Positions 1 through 9,602 are shown, counted from the stretch's first letter. The stretch: DNA of 64,000 bases from Acidimicrobiaceae bacterium (GCA_003162395.1 PMON01000060.1:1-64000), one strand, 5' to 3'. Notes: a model not told the origin generated them from the sequence alone. A program made the numbers and translations.

Positions 1-2
1 GA

Positions 3-257
3 CGTCGGCATAAGCACGACCTGAGGCACTTCGCGGCGACGAGGCTGCTCGCGGCAGGTGTACCCGTGCGGACCGTCAGCGGGCGCCTTGGCCACGCCAA
101 CGCGGCGACCACCCTTGGCGTCTACGCCCACTTCCTCGCGGAGTCCGACAGGGAGGCTGCGAACACGATCGAGGAGATTCTGAGGAGCTCGAAGGCGGCA
201 CAAGAGAGCACCAACGACGCTGTTCAGGGTGATCACTCGACTGGGGTCATCGAGTGA
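3..257 (+). CDS. Tyrosine recombinase/phage integrase, C-terminal part (5' truncated by window edge)
   Basis: Frame reads ...RHKHDLRHFAATRLLAAGVPVRTVSGRLGHANAATTLGVYAHFLAESD: HxLRH...GxxxxxxxxLGH...Y motifs of the integrase catalytic domain. Confidence 0.9.
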   Translation, partial: RRHKHDLRHFAATRLLAAGVPVRTVSGRLGHANAATTLGVYAHFLAESDREAANTIEEILRSSKAAQESTNDAVQGDHSTGVIE

Positions 258-265
258 TCACCCTG
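225..265. repeat. Perfect 16-bp inverted repeat (cagggtgatcactcga / tcgagtgatcaccctg), 9-bp loop, overlapping the integrase stop codon
   Basis: Arms 225-240 and 250-265 are exact reverse complements. Confidence 0.85.
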
Positions 266-450
266 GCGGTGGACTTTGCACCGGCTTCCGCCTTGCAACT
301 GCTGAGGATTGATCGTCGTTGTGTGTACACCCGATGGGGTCGATCTACAAACCAAAAAAGGTCCAGTGAAGGAAGCAAGGAAGAGGTTGCTGTTGAGGCG
401 GAAATGCCTTGAAGTCTCGGATCCGGCGGGCCGTGAGCATTGGAGGGAGC

Positions 451-474
451 GGTGACATCATTTATGATGTCACC
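451..474. promoter_or_regulatory. 24-bp palindrome ggtgacatcat-tt-atgatgtcacc, candidate toxin-antitoxin autoregulatory operator
   Basis: Perfect 11-bp arms around 2 bp, overlapping the likely toxin start ATG (464/467). Confidence 0.7.
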
Positions 475-817
475 ATGGTCGGTCGAGATGGAGCCGGAGG
501 TCGAGGAGTGGCTGGGATCTCTCGGCGCGAAGCAGTTCGCGAGCGCTGCAGCTCGAATCGACTACCTCGCCGAATTTGGATCCATCGTTCGGATGCCTCG
601 GTCTCGACCTCTCGGTGCTCGGCTGTTCGAACTGCGTTTCGACGTCGACAGAACGGCGATGCGAATCACGTACTTCTTCCCAGGGAGCCGTCGGATCGTC
701 CTGCTGACGGTCTTCCGGAAACAGCGACAGAACGAGCGCGCTGAGGTGGAGCGAGCGCGACGGGGAATGGCGACGTGCGTGGAGCGAGGGCATACAGCCG
801 ACGAGGAGGACCGATGA
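464..817 (+). CDS. RelE/HigB-like (Gp49 family) toxin
   Basis: MMSPWSVEMEPEVEEWLGSLGAKQF...RPLGARLFELRFDVDRTAMRITYFFPGSRRIVLLTVFRKQRQN; followed directly by an XRE antitoxin. Confidence 0.8.
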   Translation: MMSPWSVEMEPEVEEWLGSLGAKQFASAAARIDYLAEFGSIVRMPRSRPLGARLFELRFDVDRTAMRITYFFPGSRRIVLLTVFRKQRQNERAEVERARRGMATCVERGHTADEEDR

Positions 818-1119
818 CGAGGATGAGCTGGATGGACCTCAAGGACAAGAAGCTTGGAGCGATGTCGCAAGCCGAGCGAGCGGAGTACGACCGGGCTTAT
901 GCGGAGGCTCGCCTCGCAGCAGAGGTTGGTGAGCACATCCACGCCGCCAGAGAGGCTGCAGGATTAAGCCAACGTGAGTTGGCTCGCAGAATGGGCACGA
1001 GTCAGGCTGCCATCGACCGGCTGGAGTCAGGGGGGGTAGGAGCAACGCTCACCACGTTGCAGCGCGTCGCGACCGCACTTGACCTTGAGGTGAGCATCGA
1101 GCTCCGCCCCTCAGCCTGA
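814..1119 (+). CDS. XRE-family antitoxin (HigA-like)
   Basis: HTH: AAREAAGLSQRELARRMGTSQAAIDRLESG; start overlaps toxin stop (ATGA). Confidence 0.85.
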   Translation: MTRMSWMDLKDKKLGAMSQAERAEYDRAYAEARLAAEVGEHIHAAREAAGLSQRELARRMGTSQAAIDRLESGGVGATLTTLQRVATALDLEVSIELRPSA

Positions 1120-1162
1120 CCGACTGGAATGCCTGATAGTCGATTCAGGTCAGATCGGCCAG

Positions 1163-1756
1163 TCAACGTCCACTCACGCAGACGCTGGGCCCGTCCAACT
1201 GCGCCATGGTCACAGGAAGCGAAGTGGTGACCGTGGTTCCTTCGTATGAGTAGGTGACTGGGACGCTACCGAATTGCGTAGACGTGTCGGCGCCGAGACC
1301 ATCGCAGTGAAGCGCGATACGGAGTTCGAAGGTCGATGACGCCTTCGGCTGGATGGTTGTCGTCTGGAACGGCTGGACGGCTGTCCAACTTGCAAGCGAT
1401 GCACGCACGAGAAACGTGCGGGTCACTGTGGGATAAGCCGCAGGCGGCGGGCCGATGTGCAGGATCGTCACAGGTGCAGGTCCCTGATTGAAGATGGGAA
1501 TCATCCACCACAAGGTGTCGGGCTCGAGTGAGAAGTGGAATTCCCGCCAGTCACCGAACGGCGACTGACGAAAGTGTTCCGCGATCTCCCGCCCACTTGG
1601 CGAAAAGCCAATAACTCCTCCGCCACCGGATTCCAACTCAGCTCTCGGTGACGGTGATGACTTCGACAACTGTTGGGCCCCGAGAGTCACGACGGCACCC
1701 GCGAGAAGACCTGCGAGGAGCATGACCCACCAGCGGTGGGTCTTCCCGACACCCAT
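1163..1756 (-). CDS. Hypothetical membrane-anchored/secreted protein
   Basis: N-terminal TM MGVGKTHRWWVMLLAGLLAGAVVTLGAQQ; ORF to 1163. Confidence 0.5.
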   Translation of the reverse strand: MGVGKTHRWWVMLLAGLLAGAVVTLGAQQLSKSSPSPRAELESGGGGVIGFSPSGREIAEHFRQSPFGDWREFHFSLEPDTLWWMIPIFNQGPAPVTILHIGPPPAAYPTVTRTFLVRASLASWTAVQPFQTTTIQPKASSTFELRIALHCDGLGADTSTQFGSVPVTYSYEGTTVTTSLPVTMAQLDGPSVCVSGR

Positions 1757-1829
1757 GCCGGAAGAGAATCCCGACCATTGAGAGTCGACGTCTCGCTCGA
1801 CGATGGTCACGATCGAAGTATCGCAGTGA

Positions 1830-2240
1830 GGCCGTGCACGTCCGGTCGAACGCGAAGTGCATGAACAGGTTGGCCAGGATCGGCGAGACCGCCGACCCCT
1901 GGGGAGTCCCCCGTTCCCGCTCTCTGACGGTGCCGTCGTGAAGCTGCAGCGGTGCGCGCAACCAGCGACGCACGTACAGGATCACCCACGGGAGATCGGT
2001 GACCGCCAGGACCGCCTTTTCCATGAGGTCCCAGGGCACGGAGTCGAAGAACGCCTGGACGTCGAGATCGATCACCCAGTCGAACTTCCAGCACCGCTTC
2101 CGGCACACCGCGATCGCGTCGAGGGCAGAGCGCCTCGGGCGATAGCCGTAGGAGTCGGGGTGGAAGCGCGGTTCCGCGGCCTTCCCCAGCTCCATGGCCA
2201 CCACCGTCTGGGCCACCCTGTCAGCAATCGTCCTTTTCCC
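1830..2240 (-). pseudogene. Group II intron-encoded reverse transcriptase (LtrA-type) internal fragment
   Basis: IADRVAQTVVAMELGKAAEPRFHPDSYGYRPRRSALDAI...DWVIDLDVQAFFDSVPWDLM...RERGTPQGSAVSPILANLFMHFAFD; N-terminus, YxDD and maturase/HNH regions absent. Confidence 0.85.
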
Positions 2241-2818
2241 TGTCGCTCACCTCCCCGGGCTTCGCCAGTCGCATCAGCAAAGGCTCTATACGCCTTGGTG
2301 AGAACCAAAAACCGTCAGGACCAAGTTCGAGCCATAGGTCACGAGCCTCCACCAGCCACACGTCAGGTGACTCGTCCGGCATCCCGTTGAAGAACGAGAT
2401 GCACTCGGGGTGATCTAGAAAGACTCCCGGCAACTCCGCATCCCGACTCCCTGCGATTCCTGGCGCGGCACCCATTCGGTCCCAGTCGAGTCCGAACTCC
2501 TCGATCGACTGGCGGTTCAACTTCGAGGACGCGTGCGCGAGAGTGCCGGAGAACGTGCCCACTGCCACCTTGGCCTGGCGCCACCCACCGGCGGCTCGCT
2601 CTCGTTGGGAGTCGAGTGCCCGGAGGGCCGCTTGCACCCAAGGATCCGGCTTGGAGTTCCGCTAACTCATCGAGATGCTCCTCCAGACGCGAATCACGTG
2701 CCTCGACGAAGGCCCGAGGACGCTGTATCGATCGGTACTCCACCACCTTGTAGAGGTACTTCTCGAACTCACCCTCCTCCTCGTCGACCATCGGCGGACA
2801 GTACTTTCCACGACTCAT
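2221..2818 (-). pseudogene. Hypothetical protein split across two frames, probable frameshift near 2645-2660
   Basis: N-part MSRGKYCPPMVDEEEGEFEKYLYKVVEYRS...LEEHLDELAELQ continues as SKPDPWVQAALRALDSQRERAAGGWRQAKVAVG in another frame. Confidence 0.5.
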
Positions 2819-2919
2819 TTGTTTCCGTGCTGCTTCGCAGCCGGCGGTATGGGCTACTTGGAACTGGCTGGTAGACCATCTCGGTCAACCGCCAAGGTCG
2901 AACTGAAGCAAGGGGCAAG

Positions 2920-3768
2920 ATGAGCGTCGTCGTCGTTACCGGGTGCAGCAGCGGATTCGGGCTTGAGATCGCCCTCGCGTTCGGGCGGAGGCGAGATCTC
3001 GTATACGCCACCATGCGCGACATCAGCCGTGGCGGGGGACTCCAGGAGAGGGCTCAAGCTGAAGGTCTGGTTATCGAGGTAGTAGCTCTCGACGTGACGA
3101 AGGACGGGTCAGTCACCTCGACGATCAAGGGCATCGAATCGAGGCATGGAGCGATCGACGTCATCGTGAACAACGCGGGGATCGCCCACATTGGCGCAAT
3201 CGAAACCGTCGACCTCAGCAAGGCAAGAGAGGTCTTTGAGACGAACTACTGGGGAACGATCCGCATGATCCAGGCGGCACTGCCGGAAATGCGCGCAAAG
3301 GGCAGCGGCGTCATAGTGAACGTCGCGTCGATCGCTGGCCGCATATCGCCGCCTCCGTGCTCGAGCTGGTACGCCGCGAGCAAGCACGCCGTGTGTGTCC
3401 TCAGCGAGGCGCTGGCCATCGAGTTGGAGGGCACCGGGGTCAGAGTGGTGAGCATTGAGCCTGGCTTCTATAGGACCGAGATCGGCAATAAAGCTTCGAA
3501 CGCAACCTCACCGCCGGGCTACTACTCGTCAGACGAGGCGTGGATCGCTGACTTCTATGCCAAAGGGGCCGGTGAAGGCGGGGACCCCTCTGAGGTTGCA
3601 TCAGCCATCGTCAAGGCAGTGGCTGATCCAAGGACTCCTCTGCATGTCGTCCTACCCCCCAGCATTGACGCACTGATCCTTGCCGGACAGGCTGGGAGCT
3701 TCGAGCAGACGCACGCGGCGAGGATGGCCAGTTTCGAGGACCTGGCGGGACCCCGACCTACTCACTGA
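2920..3768 (+). CDS. SDR-family oxidoreductase
   Basis: VVTGCSSGFGLEIA (TGxxxGxG), NNAG, S..YxxxK (SWYAASK). Confidence 0.92.
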   Translation: MSVVVVTGCSSGFGLEIALAFGRRRDLVYATMRDISRGGGLQERAQAEGLVIEVVALDVTKDGSVTSTIKGIESRHGAIDVIVNNAGIAHIGAIETVDLSKAREVFETNYWGTIRMIQAALPEMRAKGSGVIVNVASIAGRISPPPCSSWYAASKHAVCVLSEALAIELEGTGVRVVSIEPGFYRTEIGNKASNATSPPGYYSSDEAWIADFYAKGAGEGGDPSEVASAIVKAVADPRTPLHVVLPPSIDALILAGQAGSFEQTHAARMASFEDLAGPRPTH

Positions 3769-3877
3769 CGCTGTCTCTCAACCGGCGGTTGGGGGCGGAA
3801 TCGGCGGTCCGAATTCGAGAGACTCCGACTGGCCCACGACGTAAGATTCGGAGAGTCAGAAGTAGCTAATTTTCGAG

Positions 3878-4501
3878 TTGGCTCACAGGGTCGCAACGTC
3901 ACTCAAAGACCCTCCGAGAGGACTCTGGGTGGACGCTTCCAGACGGCGAAGCCGATTGAGTACCTTCGCCTTCCTCTCTGGGGGCGTGCTGTTGGTCGCC
4001 GGCTGCTTTGTACCCTGGAGAACTGTGTACTCCTGTTTCACAACGATCGACCAGTGTTCGCTCGCCCCTCGCTCTGCTAATTGGACCATTTGGCAGGTTG
4101 GAGGCGCATTTGGAAACAACGCACAAGGGATCCCCAACTTCTGGAATCCATCGACCTTTACCTGGTGGGGAGTCGTGGTATTCGCATGCGGAGTGGCGCT
4201 CATGACAGTTGACGTTGTAACACTCTTCGCGGATTGGACTAATGGCACCGCAAGGATGTTGACCGTTGCGCTTGCATCGAGTGCTTCGATCATTGCCGCC
4301 GTCGTAAGCGTATTGGTGCCCGCACCCAATGTTTCAGCGGCATATTCACATGTCTTCGGATGGGGCATATGGACGACCCGCGGTCCGGGCGCGTGGATAT
4401 GCCTCTCGGGAGCAGTGGTCGGCCTGATTGGAGTGCTGGTGGCGATGCGTTCCGAGAGGACCACGGATACTGACCGCTTGCAGAAGATAGCCAGCGAGTG
4501 A
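3878..4501 (+). CDS. Hypothetical polytopic membrane protein
   Basis: About four hydrophobic segments; TTG start. Confidence 0.55.
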   Translation: MAHRVATSLKDPPRGLWVDASRRRSRLSTFAFLSGGVLLVAGCFVPWRTVYSCFTTIDQCSLAPRSANWTIWQVGGAFGNNAQGIPNFWNPSTFTWWGVVVFACGVALMTVDVVTLFADWTNGTARMLTVALASSASIIAAVVSVLVPAPNVSAAYSHVFGWGIWTTRGPGAWICLSGAVVGLIGVLVAMRSERTTDTDRLQKIASE

Positions 4502-4805
4502 CTGGCCCTTCCCCGGGCCGACGCGAATCCTCACACCTGCCTGACTGCTGGGACCGACGACTCTGACCCGGCGGTCAGGGGCACGAGGTCACCCGCCTTC
4601 AGCTCTGCTCGGAGTCCCGAATGACGGTTACGGGTACTCCGCCGCAGCCACATTGCTCTCGGAGGCAAGGCGCCGATCAGCCGTGTCCTCTACCTGGCTG
4701 GTGATTGCAGCCAGCTAAGGAACTTGCTTGGAGAACTACCGCTTCGGCCACCGGTTGTAACCGCACTCAGGGTGGAAGAGAGCCGTCCGCAAGTGTCGGA
4801 CCTGA

Positions 4806-5198
4806 TCAACCCTGGAGATCGCCCGGCCCGACGGGGACGTCAACAGCGTGCTCACGAAGAGCATCGAGAGGCACGATCTCGAGGGCCCGCTCGTGCGTTG
4901 AGGCGAGGACCACGTATGCCGCCGCCCCGTCGTGATGGGAACGGAGCCAGTTGGCGGCGGTCACACACCAACGGTCGCCGGGCACTAGTCCCGGGAACCC
5001 GTATTGAGGCATCGGCGTGCTCAGATCGTTGCCGATGGCCCTTTGGTGCTCAAGAAACTCTGCGGTGACCACGGCGCAGATGGTGTGGCTCCCGAGGTCC
5101 TCAGGTCCAGTCGTGCAACACCCGTCACGGTAGAAGCCCGTGACGGGGTCGGTGCCACACGGCTCCAATGACCCGCCTAGGACATTTCGGTCGACCAT
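4806..5198 (-). CDS. DUF2237 family protein
   Basis: NVLGGSLEPCGTDPVTGFYRDGCCTTGPEDLGSHTICAVVTAEFL...GNDLSTPMPQYGFPGLVPGDRWCVTAANW. Confidence 0.88.
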   Translation of the reverse strand: MVDRNVLGGSLEPCGTDPVTGFYRDGCCTTGPEDLGSHTICAVVTAEFLEHQRAIGNDLSTPMPQYGFPGLVPGDRWCVTAANWLRSHHDGAAAYVVLASTHERALEIVPLDALREHAVDVPVGPGDLQG

Positions 5199-5430
5199 GG
5201 GCGCAGTATCGCCGATGTGCCGCGCTGGGACAGGCAACGGCAGCAAGAACCGTTCGATCCTGTCCCGGCGATTGTTCAGTGGCACTTGCGCTTGAGTGAC
5301 GATGGACTTCAGGGAGCTTCAAACCGCATGGCGACTCAGATCTTCGGTCTCAGCCATCGCGGGATCGCCTCCGTGGCTTCTCAGTCGCATGGAGGTCAGG
5401 ATGGCAATCGACGCGAAGGCTCCGATGTCG

Positions 5431-5510
5431 TTTGCCAGTGACATGGGACCACTGAGCGGGTGGTTTTGCCAGTGACATGGGACCACCTCCGTTGCCAGTT
5501 ATGGGACCAC
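5431..5510. repeat. Three near-identical copies of tttgccagtgacatgggaccac; possible IS21-family end repeats
   Basis: Exact 22-bp copies at 5431-5452 and 5465-5486, degenerate copy at 5492-5510. Confidence 0.65.
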
Positions 5511-5559
5511 CCTGAGGGTCCGCCACGACCGGCCGAAGTGACATTCGGCTGGGCCTCCA

Positions 5560-5860
5560 GAGCCGCTGGCGAGGAGGCCCCATGGCGTTCAGGGAGGTAT
5601 CGGTGGTCCAGATCAAAGAGGTGCTGCGGCTCTGGCTGAGAGGCGGTGGCGGAGACGATCACAGCTCTCGGCGCGGTGGCCAGGCTGATCAAGTAGTCGT
5701 CACCGGGTTCCGGTGAACGAGTCTCTGGCACGCTCTCTGGATCCGGGGCGAGTATCGTGGTCCGTGCCCTGAGGTACCCCAAGCTCAGTTCTCGGATAAC
5801 GACATCGGAGGCGACGGCGCTCGTTGAGTTGATCCGTCGAGAGGTTGACGAGCATCTGTT
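5560..5860. pseudogene. PIN-domain toxin debris in two opposite orientations
   Basis: Minus strand: DPESVPETRSPEPGDDYLISLATA...HLFDLDHRYLPER; plus strand: RALRYPKLSSRITTSEATALVELIRREVD. Confidence 0.45.
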
Positions 5861-6031
5861 GTGCCTGACCGAAGTGCTGCCCGTGTACTCACCTGCTCGT
5901 TTCCTCGCGAGGCTCACCGAGGCGCGACTGGATCCAGTCTCGCTCGGAGCGTCGCCATGGGTCGTCACAACCTCCATCCCAGAAGACCGAGTGTCGAACC
6001 GCACTCCAAGGGATTGAGCGCATCGGACGAA

Positions 6032-6081
6032 CATTTGTTGGCATTGCCAGGTCTGTCATTTGTTGGTATTGCCAGGTCTGT
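6032..6081. repeat. Tandem 25-bp direct repeat catttgttggYattgccaggtctgt x2
   Basis: 6032-6056 and 6057-6081 differ at one base. Confidence 0.8.
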
Positions 6082-6160
6082 CAAATGCCATCGTTGTAAC
6101 TAAGAAGTGCCGCGGCACTTTGAGATCGACTGGCATCACCCATGCGGTCAAGTGCAAGCC

Positions 6161-6184
6161 TTGACCCCTTGACCCCATGACCCC
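6161..6184. repeat. Tandem 8-mer: TTGACCCC TTGACCCC ATGACCCC
   Basis: Read directly, about 110 bp upstream of CDS 6294. Confidence 0.8.
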
Positions 6185-6293
6185 TTGGCGCACGGGAGAA
6201 GCCTCGCGCCGCCATCACCCCAGGCGGGTTGTCGCCTCCAGAAGAAAATCATGGTAGGCACCTGTCGAGGACGCCAAACAAAAAGGGGGCACG

Positions 6294-7700
6294 ATGCACC
6301 TGGATCGTCTGAAGGTTGGTCAGCCGCGCCACGTGGCCGTCTCGGTCACTCTAGGGGTGGCCATCGCGATGACGCTGAGTGGCGTTGCCGCGGCCACTCC
6401 GCTCTGGGGCAACCCAGTTGTGGTTGCGGGGGCGTTCAACAACGGCCCATTGCCTGAGGTCAACTCGATCTCGTGCGCGCATGCCGGCGACTGTTCAGCC
6501 GGGGGCGCCTACGGGCTCCCCACCACCTCGGAGACCCACAGCGGTGCGTTCGCCGTGACGGAGACCACCGGCACGTGGCACCCGGCAGTGAAGCTTGCCG
6601 CGGCCCTCGACGCCGCGCACACCGGCGCCCTCAACGTGGTCTCGTGCTCGAGCCCCGGCAATTGCGGGGCGGGCGGCTCCTACGGGAACGCGTCCGGATC
6701 GCACGGCTTCGTCGTGTCGCAGACCGCGGGCGCATGGGGCACCGCGTTCCCGATCGGACACCTCGGTTCGACGACGTCGGCGAGCGTCAGCGGGATGTCA
6801 TGCAAGGGCACCGGCGACTGCACCGCGATCGGGAACTTCGAGACCGCGACGTCGGCTGGCGCCTTCGTCACTACCGAGTCTGCAGGACACTGGAGCGTCC
6901 CAAGGATTGTGCACGCCTTCAACTCATCCAGCGTCTCCCTGCTCGGCGTGTCGTGCGCGAAGCCAGGCGACTGCTCGGTGGGCGGCGACTACGAGGTGGG
7001 GCCGTCAGCCGCGATGAAGTACGAGGCCTTCGTGATCAACCAGGTCAATGGGAAGTGGCAGGCGCCCAAGGAGGTCGCTGCCAACATCAACATCCACAAC
7101 ATGGGCTACGTCGGCTCGCTCTCCTGCACCAAGCCCGGGTACTGCGGCGCAGTCGGCGAGGATTGGGGCGCGAACGGGCCGCAGGGCTTCACCATCGGCG
7201 AGGTCGCCGGCGTGTGGGGCAGTGCAGCAGAGGTCAAGGGGTCGCCCCCCGACGGCAATCGATCAGGCGCCGGCGCCGACGCGATCTCGTGCGTCAAGCC
7301 CGGATACTGCACCGCAGGCGGCAACGCCAACTACTCCGGCGGCGACAAGGCCTACGTCGTGACTGAGACCGCTGGCGTGTGGGGCACGCTCCTGCTCGTC
7401 GCACAGAACCTGAACACGCTCCCGAACGGAGCGGTCGAGGGCCTCTCGTGCGCGTCGCCCGGCAACTGCGTGGGCGTCGGCTACTACCAGTACAACGTCA
7501 GGCTCAACTCGTACGACGAAGACTTCGTCATCACGGAGGCGGCTGGAGTGTGGGGCCCGGCGTTCAACCTCCGGGGTACCGCACCTAACCACGACTCCAA
7601 CTCGACGAACAGCGTGTCGTGCCCGACGGCGTCGTTCTGTGGGATCGGAGGCCAGCTCACCCGCGGTGGCAAGCTCAGGGCGTTCGTGTCGACGACCTAG
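6294..7700 (+). CDS. Secreted Cys-pair repeat protein, about 8 repeats
   Basis: Repeated SCxxxGxCxAGGxY...FV...GxWG units. Confidence 0.85.
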   Translation: MHLDRLKVGQPRHVAVSVTLGVAIAMTLSGVAAATPLWGNPVVVAGAFNNGPLPEVNSISCAHAGDCSAGGAYGLPTTSETHSGAFAVTETTGTWHPAVKLAAALDAAHTGALNVVSCSSPGNCGAGGSYGNASGSHGFVVSQTAGAWGTAFPIGHLGSTTSASVSGMSCKGTGDCTAIGNFETATSAGAFVTTESAGHWSVPRIVHAFNSSSVSLLGVSCAKPGDCSVGGDYEVGPSAAMKYEAFVINQVNGKWQAPKEVAANINIHNMGYVGSLSCTKPGYCGAVGEDWGANGPQGFTIGEVAGVWGSAAEVKGSPPDGNRSGAGADAISCVKPGYCTAGGNANYSGGDKAYVVTETAGVWGTLLLVAQNLNTLPNGAVEGLSCASPGNCVGVGYYQYNVRLNSYDEDFVITEAAGVWGPAFNLRGTAPNHDSNSTNSVSCPTASFCGIGGQLTRGGKLRAFVSTT

Positions 7701-8287
7701 AGGTCCCCATCCCGAACAGGGTTCCAGAGAGCTCGCGTAGCCGAGCAGCGCCTGATGGGTGAGACCGCTGGAGCTACCGTCGGAGTGGACCCGTTGTGCT
7801 CGGGGTTGAGACTGAGTCAACTGCCAACGTCCGTGAGATTGAGTGCATCCTCGACGTGCTGTTGCACGGGGTGCAGACAATCCTCTTCAAGCGAGCTGCC
7901 AGCTCGGATCCCCTGGTCCAACGAGGCCGAACAGACAGTGCACGACACAACCCGACGATGCGAGCGCCGAGAAGTACTTACTGAGCGGATGATGCGCGTG
8001 TGAGAACGTCACGGTGCTGAACGGATGCAGGATCGAGTTATAGGGGCGACCGGAGTTCGTGCGCACTCGAGCAATTGGCGGCACCTCGACCCGCAGCTCG
8101 ATGCGAGCCCCGTCTCGACCTGCGTCCAACAGCCCTGACTGGCGTACCGAGAACTCAGGCAGAACTCACCGCCCGATGCGGTGAATCAGATCTTCCGATC
8201 CGCTTAGGGCATTCACCGTCCAGGTTGATGCTTCCCCTGCAGGCTGGATGGAGACAGTCACCACGAGCAACAAAGGAGCGACGAATC

Positions 8288-8707
8288 ATGATTGATCTCA
8301 AGCACTATGTCAGGAAGACCGAATTTCTTCCCCCTCGCCTGAGGAGCGACAAAACGTCGGTGGGCGTTCAAGGCGTGGCGCCTCCGTCTCGCGCCAAGGG
8401 ATTCCTTGGTGTCCTCGTCGACACCTCTGGCCGGGGGGAAGTCAAGGGAGTCCCGATCGTGGGAACGATTGCCAGCTCGGCGGCGGCCCGAGTGGGGCTC
8501 TCGACAGGCGACACGATCACGTCCATCAGCGGCGTTGGGCTATTCACGGGTGCCGCGCTCGGAGAAATGATCTCGGCGTGCCTCCCCGGAGAGCACGTCA
8601 CGGTGGCGTGGGTCACGCCACAGGGCACCGGGCACTTCGCGTGCGTCCGATTGTCACTCGAGCCACACGAGCGACGAATCTCTGAGGTGACTTCGAGAGC
8701 GGCGTAG
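8288..8707 (+). CDS. PDZ-domain protein
   Basis: GFLGVLVD...VPIVGTIASSAAARVGLSTGDTITSISGVGLFTGAALGEMISACLPGEHVTVAW. Confidence 0.75.
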   Translation: MIDLKHYVRKTEFLPPRLRSDKTSVGVQGVAPPSRAKGFLGVLVDTSGRGEVKGVPIVGTIASSAAARVGLSTGDTITSISGVGLFTGAALGEMISACLPGEHVTVAWVTPQGTGHFACVRLSLEPHERRISEVTSRAA

Positions 8708-8813
8708 GTGGGCCAAGCGGCTGATCGTGAACGGATCACGCGTCGCTCGCTCGGCTCGGCCTGGTCACACCCGCGTGGCTCGGTGAAAGAGGCACGTACC
8801 TCGCGAAACGTGC

Positions 8814-9602
8814 ATGATGATGAGCGATCCAGGAGGCGGCGTAGTTGGGCCCGCACGACGCTCGCTTGGGCTCGTGGCCATCCTCGCGGCAACCTGCGCA
8901 CTGTCAGCCTGCGGCACGCTTGGGACGCCGACCAAGGGCGTCGGAAGTGCCCAAATCACGGTCGGCATCTCCCTGCAGCAGTCTCGAGTCACGGCGGGAT
9001 CGACGATCCGAGGCGTTGCGACGCTCATCAACCACACGGCGAGGACCGCCACGGTAGAGACGTGCGCCAGGGATGGGTGGCTCGACGTCGGGCTCTCGAG
9101 CGACTCGATCCGATTCCAACCAGTCAGCATCGACGTCGCCTGCCGGCCGACTGTCCGGCTCGCGCCGGGACGCACTCGCTTCCCGATCACGATCTCGACG
9201 ACCTACCAGGATTGCGCACCGCGTCGCGGCACTCGCGCCGCGTCGCGGCCCGAGCCATGGTGCGGTCCGACAGGCGTGCTCCCCCTGCCGGCCGGGCGCT
9301 ACACGACGAGCACGGTGATGACAGGGTTGCCAGCCGGGACCCACGCGCCGATCGCACTCGCTGTCACGCTGTTGCCCCCTGTCGGCGTGGCCTACTCGGA
9401 CGAAGTGTTCGCCGCCGCACCGTTGGTGCCTGGAGCGACGCCCGCATCGGTCGCGGTGCCCACGCTTCGAACGTGGGGCCAGGCACTCGGCAATCAGGTC
9501 GACGTGCACCGCCTGACCTCGTGGCGGGCACCCGAGCCTCGATCGTGGCATTCCTCCTGCACCATCTGCCGGCTGGGGCCCGCAACAACCAGGGGATCAT
9601 GA
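8814..9602 (+). CDS. Putative lipoprotein, N-terminal part; C-terminal domain may continue in another frame
   Basis: Lipobox LVAILAATCALSAC; Ig-like region ITVGISLQQSRVTAGSTIRGVATLINHT. Confidence 0.65.
   Translation: MMMSDPGGGVVGPARRSLGLVAILAATCALSACGTLGTPTKGVGSAQITVGISLQQSRVTAGSTIRGVATLINHTARTATVETCARDGWLDVGLSSDSIRFQPVSIDVACRPTVRLAPGRTRFPITISTTYQDCAPRRGTRAASRPEPWCGPTGVLPLPAGRYTTSTVMTGLPAGTHAPIALAVTLLPPVGVAYSDEVFAAAPLVPGATPASVAVPTLRTWGQALGNQVDVHRLTSWRAPEPRSWHSSCTICRLGPATTRGS

Noticed and set aside
1830-2240. RT fragment considered as retron or DGR
   Set aside because: Motifs match LtrA-type group II RT; catalytic YxDD missing; no variable-repeat pair or msr/msd seen
5431-6081. Short direct repeats considered as a CRISPR array
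   Set aside because: Only two or three copies, spacers of 0-12 bp, no cas genes; IS-end-like instead
7755-8003. Small ORFs between 7.7 and 8.2 kb
   Set aside because: No start context, motif or composition supporting coding; left as intergenic
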